A stretch of DNA of 64,000 nucleotides from JAAYDF01 sp964511155 (GCA_964511155.1 CAZEEJ010000002.1:20157-84156); one strand, 5' to 3'. Counted from the stretch's first letter, positions 41,473 through 50,282 are shown. Program-made: numbers and translations. The notes: generated from the sequence alone by a model not told the origin.

Positions 41473-43185
41473 TCACGATACTTTGCCGCTGCGGATGATG
41501 GTGATGACCAGGCCGAGGCCCATGATGCCGGCGACGATGTAGCCGGCGAGGCCCATGAAGCGCAGGGGGATGCCGAGGATGGGTTGGGTGGCCTCGGCGG
41601 TGACGACCATGGAGCTGCCGACGATCACGGCGCCGATGACGATGGCGAACGCCAGCCGGTTGCTCGACCGGTCGAGTTCGTGGGCGAGGTCGTCGAGGTT
41701 CTGGTGGCGGATATTGACCTGCCAGCGGCCGCGAGCCAGGCGACGGGAGATATCCCGCAGTTGGCCGGGGGCGCTCTTGAGAATGGTGGCCAGGTGCCAT
41801 CCGATGACCGCAGTGGATTTGAGCAGGCGCCTGGGGCTCAGGCGTTTGGCGATGATCGCCTGAAGACGCGGCTGGATCAGGGCCACGAGGTTCAGGTCGC
41901 GGTCCAGTTGCAGGCAAATCCCGCCGACGAGCACGAACGCCTTGCCGAAGAGCACGAACTCGCGCGGCAGGGTGACGTTGTGTTGGCGGATGAGCCCGGT
42001 GATTTCATAGAAGAGGGTCTGCGTGTCGAAGCGGTGCAGCGGCAGGCCGTAGTACTTCTCGATGAGCTGCAGGAAGTCGTTGCGCAACCGCACGCGGTCG
42101 GTGTACTCGTCGAGGGCGTCCATGTCCGCGAGGATCTCGACGATCAGCTCCGGCTCGCGGTTGAAGGCGGCCACCAGGGCGATGACCAGTTGCCCGAGCA
42201 TCTGGTCGTCGATGCGTCCGGTCAGCCCGAAGTCGATCAGCCCGACGGTCGCCGGCGGCTCGATCAGCAGGTTGCCCGGGTGCGGGTCGGCATGAAAAAG
42301 CCCGATCTCGAAGAACTGGCGGACGAAGGCCCTCGCGAGCTTGTCGGCGATGGCCCGGCGGTCGACCGCCACGTCGGGGGATTCGAGCACCCGTTGGGCA
42401 CTGATGCCCTGCAACTCCTGGAGCGTCAGCGCACTGGGACCGCTCAGTTCCCAGAAGACCCGCGGGATGCGGAAACCGGGATCGTCCTTGAAGGACTCCG
42501 CGAAGCGGGTCATGACCGCCGCTTCGTTGATGAAGTCCATCTCCCGCAGCAGGTTCCGCTCGAACTCCTCGACGATCAGTTTGGGGTGGTAGAGCTGCAA
42601 CTCCGGCACCAGCCGCTCGGCCAGATCGGCGATCCAACGCAGGATGGTCATGTCCAGCCGGATGATCTCCTCGATGTCCGGTCGTTTGACCTTGACCACC
42701 ACCCGTTGCGCGATCTGGCTGCCCTGCGGACGGGTCACCGCACGATGAACCTGGGCGATGGAGCCGCTGGCGAATGGATCGCTCTCGAAGGAGCTGAAAC
42801 ACTCCTCGATCGGCGCCCCGAGCGTCTGGGTCACGATTCGCCGGGCCTCCGCACTGTCGAAGGGCGGTACGCGATCCTGGAGCTGGGCCAACTCGATGAT
42901 GATGTCCGGCGGGAAGAGGTCCGGCCGGGTGGACAAGGTCTGCCCGAGCTTGATGAATGTCGGACCCAGCGATTCAAGCGCCAGGGCCATCCGGCGTCCC
43001 AGACTCGCCTCGGGGGCGTCCTTCTCCCCGGGCAGCACCACGTGCCGCCAGCGCTTGGGCAGCGGGATGTAGCGCTCCAGCCGCAGGCGATCCACCAGGT
43101 GCCCGAACCCGTGGTGCGTCAGCACGCGGGCGATGGTCTGCACCCGGCGAATGCTGCGAACCGTTCTGGGCAGATTGAGGGTCAC
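41473..43185 (-). CDS. AarF/UbiB/ABC1 family atypical kinase
   Basis: The 570-residue protein has the full ABC1 layout: GPTFIKLGQTLSTRPDL near residue 75 (the KxGQ motif that covers the active site), the alanine-rich nucleotide loop ASGSIAQVHRA near 140, VVVKVKRP with the catalytic lysine near 162, FHADPHPGNLL near 298, and VGLIDFGLTGRI near 315. Two C-terminal membrane helices (LAFAIVIGAVIVGSSMVVTA; FMGLAGYIVAGIMGLGLVI) tether it. Members support quinone or isoprenoid lipid metabolism through ATPase activity. It lies 53 bases after the ABC exporter on the same strand, probably in one operon, which suggests a shared lipid role. Confidence 0.9.
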   Translation of the reverse strand: MTLNLPRTVRSIRRVQTIARVLTHHGFGHLVDRLRLERYIPLPKRWRHVVLPGEKDAPEASLGRRMALALESLGPTFIKLGQTLSTRPDLFPPDIIIELAQLQDRVPPFDSAEARRIVTQTLGAPIEECFSSFESDPFASGSIAQVHRAVTRPQGSQIAQRVVVKVKRPDIEEIIRLDMTILRWIADLAERLVPELQLYHPKLIVEEFERNLLREMDFINEAAVMTRFAESFKDDPGFRIPRVFWELSGPSALTLQELQGISAQRVLESPDVAVDRRAIADKLARAFVRQFFEIGLFHADPHPGNLLIEPPATVGLIDFGLTGRIDDQMLGQLVIALVAAFNREPELIVEILADMDALDEYTDRVRLRNDFLQLIEKYYGLPLHRFDTQTLFYEITGLIRQHNVTLPREFVLFGKAFVLVGGICLQLDRDLNLVALIQPRLQAIIAKRLSPRRLLKSTAVIGWHLATILKSAPGQLRDISRRLARGRWQVNIRHQNLDDLAHELDRSSNRLAFAIVIGAVIVGSSMVVTAEATQPILGIPLRFMGLAGYIVAGIMGLGLVITIIRSGKVS

Positions 43186-43238
43186 GGGCGACAGGATACC
43201 CGCGCCCGGTGCGAAGCCGCAAGCGGCGGGGGAGCGGG

Positions 43239-45425
43239 TCAGTCTTCGTCGCGGAACTGCGTCTCGTACAGGCGATGGTAGAGCGGGCAGTCGGCGTACA
43301 GGCGTTCGTGTGTGCCGATCGCCACCGCCCGCCCGTCTTCCATGACCACGATGCGGTGGGCCCCGCGGATCGTGCTGAAGCGATGGGCGATGATGAAGGC
43401 GGTGCGGTTCCGCAGGAAGTCGTTGAGGGCCTGGTGGATCTTGAGCTCGGATTCCGGGTCCACCTGGCTGGTGGCCTCGTCAAAGATGAGGATGGGGGCA
43501 TCGCGGAGGATGGCCCGGGCGATGGCGATCCGTTGCCGCTGCCCGCCGGAGAGCGTCGCCCCGTGCTCGCCGACGATCGTCTCGTAACCCTCCGGCATCT
43601 GCCGGATGAACTCGTCGGCAAAAGCCCTCTCGGAGGCCGATTGGATGGCCTCCTCCGAGGCGTCCGGCCGACCGTATGCGATGTTGGCTCGCACCGTATC
43701 CGGGAAGATCACCGACTCCTGCGTGATGATACTGAACTGGCGGCGCAGCGACCGGAGGGTGACCTGACTGATGTCCTGGCCGTCGATCAGGATGCGCCCG
43801 CTGTCCACCGGAAAGAATCGCGGCAGGAGGCTCAGCACGGTGGTCTTGCCGGAGCCGTTGGGGCCGACCAGGGCGATGACCTCCCCCTTGGTCACGCTCA
43901 GCGAGAAATCGCGCACCGCCGGCTGGTTGCCGCCGGGATAGGTGAACGTCACGCTGTCGAAGACCAGCTCTCGCTGGATGGGCCGGATGTCGGGCCGGCC
44001 CGGGTCCTGGGCGTACTCACTCGGGCTGTCGATCAGGTCGANNNNNNNNNNGGCGTTGGCCCGCTGCAGCTTCGGGTAAACCGTGCTCAACTTGCGGATC
44101 GGGTCGAAGATCGCCCCCAGGCAGACCAGCATGGTGATGAACTCGGGCGTCTGGTCCGGCTGGGCGAGCATGTTGCGGGCGAAGAACAGGATCGCCCCGA
44201 CCGCGGCGGCGAAGCCCAGTACCTCGATCGCCGGCGAAGTCAGGGCCTCGATGAAGCCCATACGCAGTTCCTGCCGCAGCAGGTGGCGGTCGATCTGGAA
44301 GAGCCGCTTGCGCTCATAGTCCTCGCGGGTGTAGCCCTTGACGATCCGCAGCCCGGTCAGCGTACTCTCGAGCTGGCTGAGCATCATCCCGTACCCGATG
44401 AGCAGCTTGCGGCTGGCCCGGCGAATCTTGCGGCCGAGCTTGCGGAACAGAATCGCCGCCAGCGGAACGCCGAGCAGCATGACCACCGTCAGCCGCCAGT
44501 TCAGGGCCAGGGCCAGGCCGACCGCTCCGACGGCCTTGAAGGGCTCGGCCACGACCTTCTGGAAAAAGTTGTTCAGGCCGCGAAAGATCTCCTGCATGTC
44601 CTGCGAAAACATGCTCATCGTGTCGGTGGTGTTGCGGCTGAAGCGGCTCAGCGGCAGGTTGAGCACGTGGGCGTACATCTGGCGGCGCAGATCGATGATC
44701 GACCGACTGTTGACCAGGACGGTGAGATACTCGGCGAAGAGGCGGGCGACGTTGCCCACCAGGACCACGCACAGCAAGAGCCCGAGGACGAAGGCCAGCG
44801 TGTGCCAGCGCTCGTCGGCCGTCCGGCCCCCGGGGACGACGGCGACCACTTGCCGCAAAACCCGGAAATGCAAATCCAACGGTGGTGCCTGCACCGTGAG
44901 TGTGGCCGGCGCCCCCCCTGAAACTGGCTGGTATTCGATCACCAGGGTGCCCGGCGCCCCGGCCAACTCGTGGAACGTGGTGACCGCGTCGCCCGCCACG
45001 TCGTTGACCCGCAGGATGAAGTCCCCCTCGCGCAGCCCGGCCCCTTCCGCCGACTGCTTACCGGCCAGAGCCGACCCGGCCTCCAACGAGCGGACCAACG
45101 CCGCCGCCGCGGGCACGTTCTCCACCCGCCGGTGACGCAGCACGTCGTAGATGCCCAGCTCGCACCGCAGACGCTTCTCCGCCACGTACTGGTCCACCCA
45201 GCCGTGCAGACCCTGCGGCTTCACCATCACCGTCAGCACCGGCAGAATCGACCCGATGCTGGCCGAATACGTGATCGCCATCAGCAGAATGCACCCCAGC
45301 GCGGGTACCAGGTAGCGTTTGTGCGGTCGGACGTAGCCCAGCAGCCGCCGGAAGTGCTTAAAGGTCGAGCCTTCCGGCGGTTTGCCCTCCCGCTTCGGCT
45401 TTCTCATCATCCCAAGGCCATGCAT
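43239..45425 (-). CDS. MsbA-type ABC exporter with a PDZ-like insertion (contains an assembly gap)
   Basis: The about 728-residue half-transporter fuses membrane and ATPase domains. After the first helix (LVPALGCILLMAITYSASIG) about 150 residues are inserted before the second, including SLEAGSALAGKQSAEGAGL and REGDFILRVNDVAGDAVTTF, a PDZ-like fold (residues about 100-175), predicted to be extracytoplasmic. The ATPase is complete: GPNGSGKTT, LSGGQRQRIAIARAI, ILIFDEATSQVD, IIAHRFSTI. Ten N at 44042-44051 fall between membrane and ATPase domains; family comparison suggests the true gap is longer. The start may be 45425, 45410 or 45407. Lipid export is the usual role of the family; the AarF gene follows. 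Confidence 0.85.
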   Translation of the reverse strand: MHGLGMMRKPKREGKPPEGSTFKHFRRLLGYVRPHKRYLVPALGCILLMAITYSASIGSILPVLTVMVKPQGLHGWVDQYVAEKRLRCELGIYDVLRHRRVENVPAAAALVRSLEAGSALAGKQSAEGAGLREGDFILRVNDVAGDAVTTFHELAGAPGTLVIEYQPVSGGAPATLTVQAPPLDLHFRVLRQVVAVVPGGRTADERWHTLAFVLGLLLCVVLVGNVARLFAEYLTVLVNSRSIIDLRRQMYAHVLNLPLSRFSRNTTDTMSMFSQDMQEIFRGLNNFFQKVVAEPFKAVGAVGLALALNWRLTVVMLLGVPLAAILFRKLGRKIRRASRKLLIGYGMMLSQLESTLTGLRIVKGYTREDYERKRLFQIDRHLLRQELRMGFIEALTSPAIEVLGFAAAVGAILFFARNMLAQPDQTPEFITMLVCLGAIFDPIRKLSTVYPKLQRANAXXXXDLIDSPSEYAQDPGRPDIRPIQRELVFDSVTFTYPGGNQPAVRDFSLSVTKGEVIALVGPNGSGKTTVLSLLPRFFPVDSGRILIDGQDISQVTLRSLRRQFSIITQESVIFPDTVRANIAYGRPDASEEAIQSASERAFADEFIRQMPEGYETIVGEHGATLSGGQRQRIAIARAILRDAPILIFDEATSQVDPESELKIHQALNDFLRNRTAFIIAHRFSTIRGAHRIVVMEDGRAVAIGTHERLYADCPLYHRLYETQFRDED

Positions 45426-45682
45426 GGGGCGGTATGATACCGTCGCGGTCCACGTTCAGCCACACCGCAACGCCCGCGTAGTCGCCGCCCAGTGTGGCAC
45501 CGGCGGTGTGGCACCGGCGTCTCGCCGGTGCTCGGCCGGGTGGCCCATCCTTGCGCAGCAAGGGTGGGCTCGCGATGATCGAACACGTGGGCAAGCCGGC
45601 TTGACCAGGAACCCTTCCTCCATCCCCATCATCGTGAGCCCACCCATCGCGTTGCGATGGATGGGCCACCCAACCGCCACGC
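45426..45682. repeat. Repeat block with inverted-repeat element copy 3
   Basis: 45493-45530 carries GTGTGGCACCGGCGTCTCGCC and GGTGC, the palindrome also seen at 26555 and 36045. 45536-45672 is the third full copy of the about 137-bp element (CCGGGTGGCCCATCCTTGCG to GATGGATGGGCCACCCAA), in the opposite orientation to that at 28783. No gene. Confidence 0.7.
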
Positions 45683-46609
45683 TTAATCGACGACCAAATC
45701 CCCTGCATCCGGCGGGCGCGGCGGCTGCATGTGCTTCTGCGTGTTCACCGCCACTGCCGCCCCCGCCAGCAGGATCACGCCGCCAACCCACTGCCGGCCA
45801 CCGAACGTCTCGCCCAGCACCAGCCAGGAGCTCAGAATGGAAATGAACGGCGCGGCGATGAGCATGAGCGAGCAGATGGCCACGCCGATCCGCTGGACGG
45901 CGATGTAGTACAGGCCATGGGCCAGGGCGATCCCAACCAGCGAAGACAGCCCGAGGATGGCCATCGGCCCTGGGGCCAACCGCAGCACCGAGGCCGGCTC
46001 ACCCAGGGGAGCGGCGGCCAGCAAGCCGACCGACGTGTAGCTGCTCACCACGCTGAATACGACCAGCGGATGCAGGCGGCCCATCACCGCCCGAACCGCA
46101 ATGCTGTACACCCCCCAGAAGATCCCGCAGCCGAAGATGATCGCGATGCCCGCCAGGCTCGCCCCGCCGCCGGCACGCAACGCCCCCCAGGACATCACCA
46201 CGAAGCCCACCAACGCCAACACCGCCCCCATCCAGAAAGCCGGGCTCCGCGCCAGCCGCCGCTCATCCTTGAACAGCAGCAACGCCCCGATGATCGTCCA
46301 GACGACGCACAGCCGGAGCAGGAACGCCAGCAAACCCGCGTCCAGGTAGTACGGAGCCCACGCCCACAGTGTCTGCATCACCAGGTTGGCCCCGCTCGGG
46401 ATCAGGGCCATCAGCCACAGCCCGCGCATCTGCCGCGTGCGCAGCCCCAACACGAACCAGGGCAGGTAGATCAGGGCGGCCAGCGGGTATCGCACCGCAT
46501 TCGCCGTGAAACCGTCCGGCACACGATCCGCGTGGGCAAGGTACTTGAGCATGACCGGCGTCACGCCCCAGGCCAGGGTCGCTCCCAAGAGGGCCGCGGT
46601 GGCGGGCAT
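45683..46609 (-). CDS. EamA/DMT family membrane transporter
   Basis: The 308-residue protein has ten predicted transmembrane helices in two homologous halves, the EamA (drug/metabolite transporter) layout. Helices include LLGATLAWGVTPVMLKYLA, LLAFLLRLCVVWTIIGALLLF, FWMGAVLALVGFVVMSWG in the first half and FGCGIFWGVYSIAVRAVMG, MAILGLSSLVGIALAHGLYY, LMLIAAPFISILSSWLVLGE in the second. EamA proteins export or import small metabolites such as amino acids, sugars or nucleotides; the substrate is not predictable. The C-terminus is short and proline-rich. Confidence 0.85.
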   Translation of the reverse strand: MPATAALLGATLAWGVTPVMLKYLAHADRVPDGFTANAVRYPLAALIYLPWFVLGLRTRQMRGLWLMALIPSGANLVMQTLWAWAPYYLDAGLLAFLLRLCVVWTIIGALLLFKDERRLARSPAFWMGAVLALVGFVVMSWGALRAGGGASLAGIAIIFGCGIFWGVYSIAVRAVMGRLHPLVVFSVVSSYTSVGLLAAAPLGEPASVLRLAPGPMAILGLSSLVGIALAHGLYYIAVQRIGVAICSLMLIAAPFISILSSWLVLGETFGGRQWVGGVILLAGAAVAVNTQKHMQPPRPPDAGDLVVD

Positions 46610-46994
46610 GTCCAGTTTGAGGCGAATCGCGGCTGGCCCTCCGGCAGGCGGTCACGCGACTCCGCAATCGGCATCGCAACTCGGCGATGGTCACTGCGGC
46701 GTTGCGGTCGGTATCGCAGCTCTGCACACCGCCCGACCGCGGCTCCTATATCCGATCCCCGCTCAACAATAAACCCCCCTCCCCCCACCTCATCCTGAAT
46801 CCGAATCCGAATCCTGATCCTAACCGTAATCCTAATCCCAATCCCAATCCTCATCCTTCTCCCCCTCCAAGCCCATGGGTTGCAACCCGTGGGCTTCACC
46901 GCCGCCGTCCCCATTTGACAGCCGACTCGGTCGCGGGTACTATCCTCCTGTCGTTCGACCGCCGCCAACCGCGCGACGGCGTCCGACACCCTGT
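46610..46994. other. Intergenic region with low-complexity array and hairpin
   Basis: No gene. 46631-46740 is rich in GCAATCGGCATCGCAACTCG-like words. 46790-46858 is an imperfect 6-base array (ATCCGA, ATCCTG, ATCCTA, ATCCCA). 46871-46894 is a near-perfect hairpin, GCCCATGGGTTGCAACCCGT with GGGC, one G:T mismatch. The tRNA promoter follows at 46915. Confidence 0.65.
46915..46943 (+). promoter_or_regulatory. Promoter for tRNA-fMet
   Basis: TTGACA at 46915-46920 and TACTAT at 46938-46943, spaced exactly 17 bases, precede the tRNA by about 52 bases. This is among the best sigma70-type matches in the window. Confidence 0.75.
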
Positions 46995-47067
46995 TGCGGG
47001 GTGGAGCAGTTGGCAGCTCGCGAGGCTCATAACCTCGAGGTCACAGGTTCGAGTCCTGTCCCCGCTA
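46995..47067 (+). tRNA. tRNA-fMet (anticodon CAT), initiator type
   Basis: A 73-base cloverleaf folds cleanly: acceptor TGCGGGG with CCCCGCT, anticodon stem CGAGG/CCTCG around loop CTCATAA (anticodon CAT), T-arm ACAGG TTCGAGT CCTGT. Position 1:72 is a T:T mismatch and 11:24 is A:T, both initiator features. The anticodon stem has A:T at 29:41, so two rather than three of the usual G:C pairs before the loop. CCA is not encoded. Confidence 0.88.
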
Positions 47068-47139
47068 ATCACGCAAACCCTTATATGCACGGGACTTCCA
47101 ATCCAGACCCCCCACTTCCGCAGGATCCTGGACAGGTCA

Positions 47140-49071
47140 TCAGGCCGGCGTTTGGACGTGCTTCCGATGAAATCGGGCGATGGCCGTGTTGACGGTGAGA
47201 ATCAGCCGCTCGTAGTCCCACGGCTTGACCAGGATGCCGGCGACGTTTCCAGCGCGAGAAAGACGCACGACGTCCTGCTGCGTGGCGTTGCCGGTGACGA
47301 TGATGCAGGGCAGGTCCGGGCGGCATTGTGCCAAGTGGTCCACCAGCTCCGAGCCGGACATGGAGGGCATGGCCAAATCGACGACGGCCACGTCGAAATC
47401 CGTTTGCCGCACCCACTCCAGGGCCTCGTGCCCGTTGTCCGTGGCGGCACTCTCGAAACCCGCCCGGTGAAACTCACGGGTCAGGGCGCTGCGGATGAAC
47501 CGGGAATCGTCCACGATGAGGCAACGGATCCGGCCCGGCGCGGGAATGCTGGCCGCGCGACCGGCGTCTGAAGACTTAGGTGTTGCGCAGGAATAACCTG
47601 GACGATCCGCGAGTGAATCACGCGATCCGGCTTGCCGCTTCGCGTCGCAAGCGTAGGAGTTATTGCTGCGCGGTTCCTCAGAGGATGTGTGAGAACTCTC
47701 GCCTACCATCCCCGCAGCCACGGGTGTCCCCACCGAACGCGCGTGCCCCGGTGATTCCTCGTCCGGGGGAACCTGGTCCGAGGTACAGCGGATGAACACG
47801 CGAGTCAGAAACGGGTTCACTGCGCTCAGCGCGCGGATGCGACGGATCAGTTCCTCCGTCAACTGCGTGTTCCTCTTGAGCAGGAGGACCTCGTCCGCGT
47901 TGCGGATGTCCCGGGAGAGTACCATACCTTCGCGGATCTGCTTGACGGAGACCTCCACCTCGACGTCGGTGTCGGGTTTCTCTGCGAACTCTTCAATGTA
48001 CGCCAGGAAGGCCTTCACCAGTCGCGGGTCGAATCGCTTGCCCTGGCCCTCATGAAGGACGCGCAGCCCCGCCTCGCGAGAGATGCCCGTCGGGTTGGAT
48101 GCCGGGAAAACCGCCTCGTCGTAAGCATTCACGATCGCGATGATGCGGGCCGACAGGGGAATGTCATCCCCGCTGAGCCCCTCCGGGTGTCCCGAGCCAT
48201 CGTAGCGCTCCTGCTGGTAGCGTACGCCCCAGGCGATGTTCTCGAAACCGCGCACCTGGGCAAGCATGGCGTACCCCGAGTCCGGGTGGCGCACGGCGGG
48301 CGAGGCCTTGCGGGCTCCGGGTGAGCGACTCGCGGCGAAGCCATCCTCGTGGTGCAGGCGGGAGATCTTGCCAAGGTCATGCAGGTATCCGGCAAACTCG
48401 ATGTCCCGTCTTTCCTCCGCCGGAACCTCCAGCCGGGTGGCCAGGTGCAGGGACAGGTCGGCGACGCGTTTGGCATGGATGCCCAGACTCGGGCTGTACG
48501 CCTCGAGAATGCCGGCCAGCACGCCCACCGTGTCGCGCAGCGACTTTTCGAGTTGCTCCTGCAACTCCACCAGGTTGGCGTTTTGGGCTTCGAGTTCCGC
48601 CGTTCGCTCCTGAACCTGCACCGCGAGTTGCTGGTTCCACGCTTCAAGCTTCGCCTTCTGCTGCCGGGTGAGTTCTTCGAGTCGGTGGTGGTCTTGAACC
48701 AGCCGATAGGCCTCCATCCCCTCCCGCACCGTCTCCCGAAGTTGATCGTCGTTCCAGGGCTTGAGCAGGAACCGGTTGACCCGGCCGTTGTTGATCGACG
48801 CCTGCACCGCGGCCAGATCCGTGTACCCGGTCAGGGCGATACGGAAGGCGTCCGGGCGGAGCTTGACCGACTCGGCCAAGACCTCGGCCCCGGACAGGCC
48901 CGGCATGCGCTGGTCGCAGATGATCACTCCGACCTCTTCACAGGCCAGGATTTCCAGGGCCCGGTGCCCGTCGCCCGCCAAGTGGACCGTGTGGTTGTCC
49001 ACGCGCAGCAGACGGCGGATCGCCTGCTGGATATGCGGCTCGTCGTCAATCACCAGGACGGTGGGGTTCAT
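47140..49071 (-). CDS. REC - degenerate HD-GYP - REC response regulator
   Basis: The 643-residue protein starts at ATG 49071 (MNPTVLVIDDEPHI), overlapping the HDOD gene stop by ATGA. Residues 1-120 are a receiver (phosphoacceptor in VIICDQRMPGLSG, lysine in FLLKPWND), then a coiled coil (about 120-200). The HD-GYP domain follows with AGYLHDLGKIS intact, but the usual HHExxDGxGYP reads YQQERYDGSGHPEG and the late metal-binding aspartate is N (AIVNAYDE). Hydrolysis of c-di-GMP is therefore doubtful. After a disordered linker (about 440-515) a second receiver ends the protein (IRCLIVDDSRFIRSAL, FDVAVVDLAMPSMSG, GILVKPWDY). It is the last gene of a six-gene signalling operon. Confidence 0.88.
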   Translation of the reverse strand: MNPTVLVIDDEPHIQQAIRRLLRVDNHTVHLAGDGHRALEILACEEVGVIICDQRMPGLSGAEVLAESVKLRPDAFRIALTGYTDLAAVQASINNGRVNRFLLKPWNDDQLRETVREGMEAYRLVQDHHRLEELTRQQKAKLEAWNQQLAVQVQERTAELEAQNANLVELQEQLEKSLRDTVGVLAGILEAYSPSLGIHAKRVADLSLHLATRLEVPAEERRDIEFAGYLHDLGKISRLHHEDGFAASRSPGARKASPAVRHPDSGYAMLAQVRGFENIAWGVRYQQERYDGSGHPEGLSGDDIPLSARIIAIVNAYDEAVFPASNPTGISREAGLRVLHEGQGKRFDPRLVKAFLAYIEEFAEKPDTDVEVEVSVKQIREGMVLSRDIRNADEVLLLKRNTQLTEELIRRIRALSAVNPFLTRVFIRCTSDQVPPDEESPGHARSVGTPVAAGMVGESSHTSSEEPRSNNSYACDAKRQAGSRDSLADRPGYSCATPKSSDAGRAASIPAPGRIRCLIVDDSRFIRSALTREFHRAGFESAATDNGHEALEWVRQTDFDVAVVDLAMPSMSGSELVDHLAQCRPDLPCIIVTGNATQQDVVRLSRAGNVAGILVKPWDYERLILTVNTAIARFHRKHVQTPA

Positions 49072-50282
49072 TGCAGAAGCTGCTCCATGGTCCATTGGAA
49101 GTCGAAGGCGGTGAACAGCCGAGGCAGACGGGCCATACCGCCCGCCGCCAAGTGACGCTGCCGCCCGGCCGCTTGCCCGGTTGCGTCGAACAGCGGTACG
49201 AGGCGACGGTATCCCTGCTCCTGCATTCGCTCGAACCATCCGCCAGCCTGTTGCAGGTCGGCCAGGATCACGTCGCTGGGCAGCACGTCGCGGCCGAGGG
49301 CTGCCACCGTCGCGTCGCGGACCTGGGTGCCGCGACGCTCGAGTTGCACGCGCGACAGGCTCGGTCGGACCGGGCCGCCGGCTGTCAGCCAGACCGCCTC
49401 CTTGAGCCCGGCCACCAGGCTGCTCACCGGCCGTCGAATCTGCCGGTCGCCCAACATCTCCGTGGCTTCCTTGACCCGTTGATCCAACCGCAGGAACAGT
49501 GGGATACAATCCATTTCCGTCAGCCCCAGCCGCCGGGCGGCCGCCTCCAGCCGCTGCTGGTGCGGATGAGGACGATCAAGTCCATAGCCTGCCAAATGGG
49601 CAAAGACGTCACCCAGGATGACTACCGCCAGACCTTCCGTCAGTTGGCCATCCTCCCGGTGGTGCTCCAGGACGACTTGGCAGATCGACTTGGGCAGCCC
49701 CCACCGCGACATGATGCGAAAGCCGGCCTCGGCATGGTCGATCCCGAAGTGCTCACGCTCGAGTTCCAGGAGCGACCCGCCGTCGGACGAGGCCCGCTGG
49801 GCGGTCCGGAACAGCGTCGGCTGCAGGGCGAGCATGGCCAGTTGCCCTGTATCGTGAAGCAACCCGCCAACGAACGCCTCCTCCGGCGACTGGCAACGCA
49901 GGTGCGCGGCGATCAGTTCACACGCCGACGCCACCGCCAACGAGTGATGCCATAGCGCCTCATGCTCCCCCATGCGCATCGGGTTGGCCGAGAACGTATT
50001 GCGCGCACAGATGCCCAGCACCAGGTTCCGCACGGCGGCCGTCCCCAGACGTGTCACCGCCCGGCTCAGTTGGGTGATTTGCCCCCGGGCCCCATAAAAG
50101 GGCGAGTTGGCCACCCGCAGGATCTTGGCCGCGATCATCGGATCTTCGCGCAACACTCTTGCAACATCGTCCGCGGACGAGTCACGTGATTCCGTTACCG
50201 CAAGCACCCGCTGGGCCACCGCGTGCAAAGGCGGGATGCTGTCGATTTGGTCCAAAAAACTCGTCTGTTCGAGTACGGTCAT
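49068..50282 (-). CDS. HDOD domain signalling protein
   Basis: The 404-residue protein starts at ATG 50282 (MTVLEQTSFLDQIDSIPPL), which overlaps the upstream stop by ATGA. Residues about 15-215 are an HDOD domain: LREDPMIAAKILRVANSPFYG, ITQLSRAVTRLGTAAVRNLVLG, and AFVGGLLHDTGQLAML with the HD-like pair. HDOD proteins are non-catalytic relatives of HD phosphohydrolases that act in signalling. The C-terminal about 130 residues (DVLPSDVILADLQQAGGWF ... RLFTAFDFQWTMEQLL) resemble a worn receiver-like fold; that is inference. It sits between two receiver proteins in the operon. Confidence 0.85.
   Translation of the reverse strand: MTVLEQTSFLDQIDSIPPLHAVAQRVLAVTESRDSSADDVARVLREDPMIAAKILRVANSPFYGARGQITQLSRAVTRLGTAAVRNLVLGICARNTFSANPMRMGEHEALWHHSLAVASACELIAAHLRCQSPEEAFVGGLLHDTGQLAMLALQPTLFRTAQRASSDGGSLLELEREHFGIDHAEAGFRIMSRWGLPKSICQVVLEHHREDGQLTEGLAVVILGDVFAHLAGYGLDRPHPHQQRLEAAARRLGLTEMDCIPLFLRLDQRVKEATEMLGDRQIRRPVSSLVAGLKEAVWLTAGGPVRPSLSRVQLERRGTQVRDATVAALGRDVLPSDVILADLQQAGGWFERMQEQGYRRLVPLFDATGQAAGRQRHLAAGGMARLPRLFTAFDFQWTMEQLLQ

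Noticed and set aside
41584..44921. Two plus-strand open frames of about 565-570 codons opposite the AarF and ABC genes
   Set aside because: Both are antisense to genes with complete kinase or ABC motifs. The second even runs through the N gap, showing that length alone means little here.
43239..45425. Frameshifted or broken ABC transporter
   Set aside because: The only interruption is the ten-N assembly gap; membrane part, PDZ-like insertion and ATPase are in one frame.
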